A DNA stretch of 64,000 bases. Source: UBA6772 sp965183875. Its GTDB lineage: Bacteria; Bacteroidota; Bacteroidia; Flavobacteriales; UBA7430. How positions within the stretch are numbered: position 1 is the stretch's first letter; each line of letters begins with the position of its first letter. The stretch spans positions 1 through 64,000 of the forward strand of contig CBCYMK010000002.1 of assembly GCA_965183875.1 (NCBI GenBank). The letters run 5' to 3'. The position numbers were made by a program, and so were the translations under genes. Positions 62,033 to 64,000 of this stretch are shown here, in pieces. Below the pieces are notes generated by a model. That model was not told the origin of the DNA. It did no database searches and saw only the letters and a program-made list of their open reading frames with translations.

Positions 62033-62728
62033 TTAATTTATATTAAACACACAGGAATCCAACAACTTAGCTCCCGATGTCAATTCGACCGTATAAGAAC
62101 CCTCAGGGATTTCAGAAGGAAAGTCGAAGGACGTATACCCTTTTTCAAAACTCGTTTCTTGTATTTCATAAAGTGTAGATTCAGCGGAATACACACGAAG
62201 AGCATAGTCCCCAGAAATGGGAACATAGAAAGAGAATTTTGTTTGAGTACTCAAGACACTTTTGAGGTGGTAATAAACAGAAAAGTCTCGATTATAATCT
62301 TTTGGTGTTCCCAAAGAATTAATAATCGTAAAACCATCTTTTAAATAAGTTACCCCACCCGACTGAACATTAAAAACGGAATAAACCTTATAAGTATCTG
62401 TGGCTTTAGACCAGTGTAAAACTCTAAAATATTCACCTACAGACAAACCATCTTTTACGGAAGTACTTAGGTTATCTCCCCAAATAGGCAAACCGTTATG
62501 TCCTTCTAAAACAACACAAGAACCGACCATTAAACCATTAAAATCTAACACGGATAACTCATCTCCTTGCTGTGGTTGTACCTCCCATGCCGAAGACAAT
62601 ATAACTAAGGACAGATTACTATTAGTAAAGATCGGAATAGGGAAATTCTGAACCTCTAACTGAGTCTGCTCTTGTGCATAAGAAATTTGAAAAAACACGG
62701 TAAATAAAAGTAGGATACTATTTTTCAT
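62033..62728 (-). CDS. Secreted single-WGD-domain protein
   Basis: 231 residues with a signal peptide (FFQISYAQEQ). Residues about 30-130 are one copy of the domain repeated in the big neighbours: a GDELSVLDFNGLMVGSCVVL strand pair, PIWGDNLSTSVKDGLSVGEY and a Y-rich end. The rest is a beta-rich tail with DYALRVYSAES and GSYTVELTSGAKLLDSCVF, which recalls a T9SS-type sandwich but lacks the usual final Lys/Arg-rich end. It lies 150 bp upstream of the 1450-residue gene on the same strand and may be its small partner. Confidence 0.7.
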   Translation of the reverse strand: MKNSILLLFTVFFQISYAQEQTQLEVQNFPIPIFTNSNLSLVILSSAWEVQPQQGDELSVLDFNGLMVGSCVVLEGHNGLPIWGDNLSTSVKDGLSVGEYFRVLHWSKATDTYKVYSVFNVQSGGVTYLKDGFTIINSLGTPKDYNRDFSVYYHLKSVLSTQTKFSFYVPISGDYALRVYSAESTLYEIQETSFEKGYTSFDFPSEIPEGSYTVELTSGAKLLDSCVFNIN

Positions 62729-62785
62729 AATTCGGCAAATTTAAACTTAATTCTTTTTGGGGTTGTCGGGTACTAATTTACAAAA

Positions 62786-63976
62786 TCAACTTTCATTACT
62801 AAGCGTTCTAAGTGCTATTGAGGTAAACATCCCTACTCCCACAGCCAAAGCTTTATTGTCGACATTAAACTTAGGGTGATGTACTCCGTGGGTGATACCT
62901 AAAGATTCGTTGCGCACCCCTATCCTAAAAAAACAAGCAGGAATTTCCTGACTGTAATTAGAGAAATCTTCTGCAGTCATACGAATAGACATCTTCTCCA
63001 CTTTGTCCTCACCCAAATATTTTTTTGCAGCAGTAAAAGCATTTTGCGTAATTTTCTCATCATTTTTAAGGTAGGGGTACCCAAAAGAAATATCCAAACA
63101 TCCTGAAGCATTTCTCGACTCCAAAAAGTCTTTTACAAAAAGGGGTAATTTATGATGTAGAGATTTCCTCCATACCTCATCCATAGTCCTTAATGTACCT
63201 TTAGCTAAAGCTTTTTCGGGTATCACATTTGTTGCCCCATGAGCTTGAAGATCGCCAAAAGCAAAAATAAAAGGCGAATCTCCTAGAGCTAGTGAATTTA
63301 TATAAGCCTCTAGTTTTGGCAATAATTCAGCAATAATCATTATCGGATTTGTATACTGATCTGGCAATGCGGCATGCCCTCCTTTACCAATTACAGAAAG
63401 ATACAACTCATCGCAAGCAGCCATATACATACCTTCTCTAAAACCTACTTTCCCTACCTCCATAGAAGGGAGTACATGTAAAGCATAAATCTCATCGACC
63501 TTAGGGTTCTCTAAAACTCCCTCAGAAATCATCAAAGAAGCACCGCCAGGGAGCAGTTCTTCTCCGGGTTGGAAAATTAATTTTATGGTTCCTTCGAAAT
63601 CTGATTTTATTGAATTTAATATTTTTGCAGCACCCAATAAACAACTTGTATGTACATCGTGACCACAAGCGTGCATAACACCCTCCACTATAGATTTACA
63701 AGAAATTTCATTTTCTTCCTGTATAGGAAGTGCATCAAGATCTGCTCTCAGGGCAATGCATTTTTTGGAAGGATGCTTACCTTCAATAAGTGCAACTATT
63801 CCTGTTCCGGCAACACCAGACTTATAAGGAATATTCATCTCATCTAACTTTTGAGAAACAAATTTAGCCGTATTAAACTCTTTAAAAGAAAGTTCTGGAT
63901 TTGCATGAATATGCTCTCGCCACTCTATAAGTTCGCGGAATAATTCAGATACCTTTTGTTTAATATTATGCAACAC
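62786..63976 (-). CDS. M20 family amidohydrolase (N-acyl-amino acid or hippurate hydrolase type)
   Basis: 396 residues, cytoplasmic. Metal ligands of the M20D group can be placed: Cys/His/Asp in MHACGHDVHTSCLL, Glu-Glu in QPGEELLPGG, His in YALHVLP and His in GITHGVHHPKFNVD. The dimerisation domain is at about 185-300. These enzymes remove an acyl or aminoacyl group from amino acids; the substrate cannot be read from sequence. The start lies 24 bp from the window edge, so its upstream context is not visible. Confidence 0.92.
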   Translation of the reverse strand: MLHNIKQKVSELFRELIEWREHIHANPELSFKEFNTAKFVSQKLDEMNIPYKSGVAGTGIVALIEGKHPSKKCIALRADLDALPIQEENEISCKSIVEGVMHACGHDVHTSCLLGAAKILNSIKSDFEGTIKLIFQPGEELLPGGASLMISEGVLENPKVDEIYALHVLPSMEVGKVGFREGMYMAACDELYLSVIGKGGHAALPDQYTNPIMIIAELLPKLEAYINSLALGDSPFIFAFGDLQAHGATNVIPEKALAKGTLRTMDEVWRKSLHHKLPLFVKDFLESRNASGCLDISFGYPYLKNDEKITQNAFTAAKKYLGEDKVEKMSIRMTAEDFSNYSQEIPACFFRIGVRNESLGITHGVHHPKFNVDNKALAVGVGMFTSIALRTLSNES

Positions 63977-64000
63977 AATTATTTTTTTTCATATTCCTAC

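Noticed and set aside
1..64000. tRNA, rRNA or prophage genes
   Set aside because: No tRNA cloverleaf, rRNA segment or phage structural gene was recognised by eye in any part of the window; a tRNAscan or Rfam search could still find short RNAs.

Overview
The window looks like an AT-rich chromosome segment from a Bacteroidota bacterium, most likely a marine-type member of the Flavobacteriales. The reasons are type IX secretion (T9SS) sorting domains at the C-termini of large secreted proteins, several SxC lipoproteins, A-rich regions before start codons, a peptide-N-glycosidase-F-related protein, and ordinary Flavobacteriia housekeeping genes (holA, pssA, lnt, panB, dnaK, rarA).

Layout. 1-7.7 kb holds housekeeping and envelope genes: partial holA, pssA, lnt, an MbnP-like lipoprotein, a PNGase-F-like T9SS protein and a ComM-type AAA ATPase. 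7.7-10.0 kb is mostly non-coding apart from truA. It carries two arrays of imperfect 21-bp repeats, each followed by a copy of the same degenerate non-coding element. 10.0-26.9 kb reads as an integron-like island. It starts with a tyrosine recombinase, then a putative attI-like site, then seven cassettes all on the + strand, each ended by an attC-like hairpin site. The first cassette is about 8.1 kb and holds a whole isoleucine/valine operon (ilvE-ilvD-ilvB-ilvN-ilvC-ilvA) behind two tandem leader-peptide attenuators. The later cassettes hold a zinc-ribbon membrane protein without a visible start codon, a membrane protein, a SAM methyltransferase, a Nudix/PLD-helicase-S24 pair, a secreted protein, and a Fic-like C-terminal scrap. 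26.9-39.3 kb returns to chromosomal genes: a DUF1456 protein, rarA, an M16 peptidase pair, dnaK, lipoproteins, panB and an RluA-type synthase. 39.4-62.7 kb is dominated by three very large cysteine-rich repeat proteins (1184, 4047 and 1450 residues) and a small relative. They share a WGDD-containing domain, and two of them carry a T9SS-like C-terminus. Between them sit an orphan LytTR protein and an RlmD/TrmA-type RNA methyltransferase. An M20 amidohydrolase closes the window.

Main point. The start of each cassette (the R' flank of the preceding site) is an inverted copy of the end of that same cassette (the R'' flank of the next site). This holds for all seven cassettes, including the ilv operon, where ten of ten bases match across 8.1 kb. 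That is the signature left by circular cassettes inserted by site-specific recombination. The recombinase lacks the IntI-specific insert and is encoded in the same direction as the array, so the system is integron-like but not canonical.
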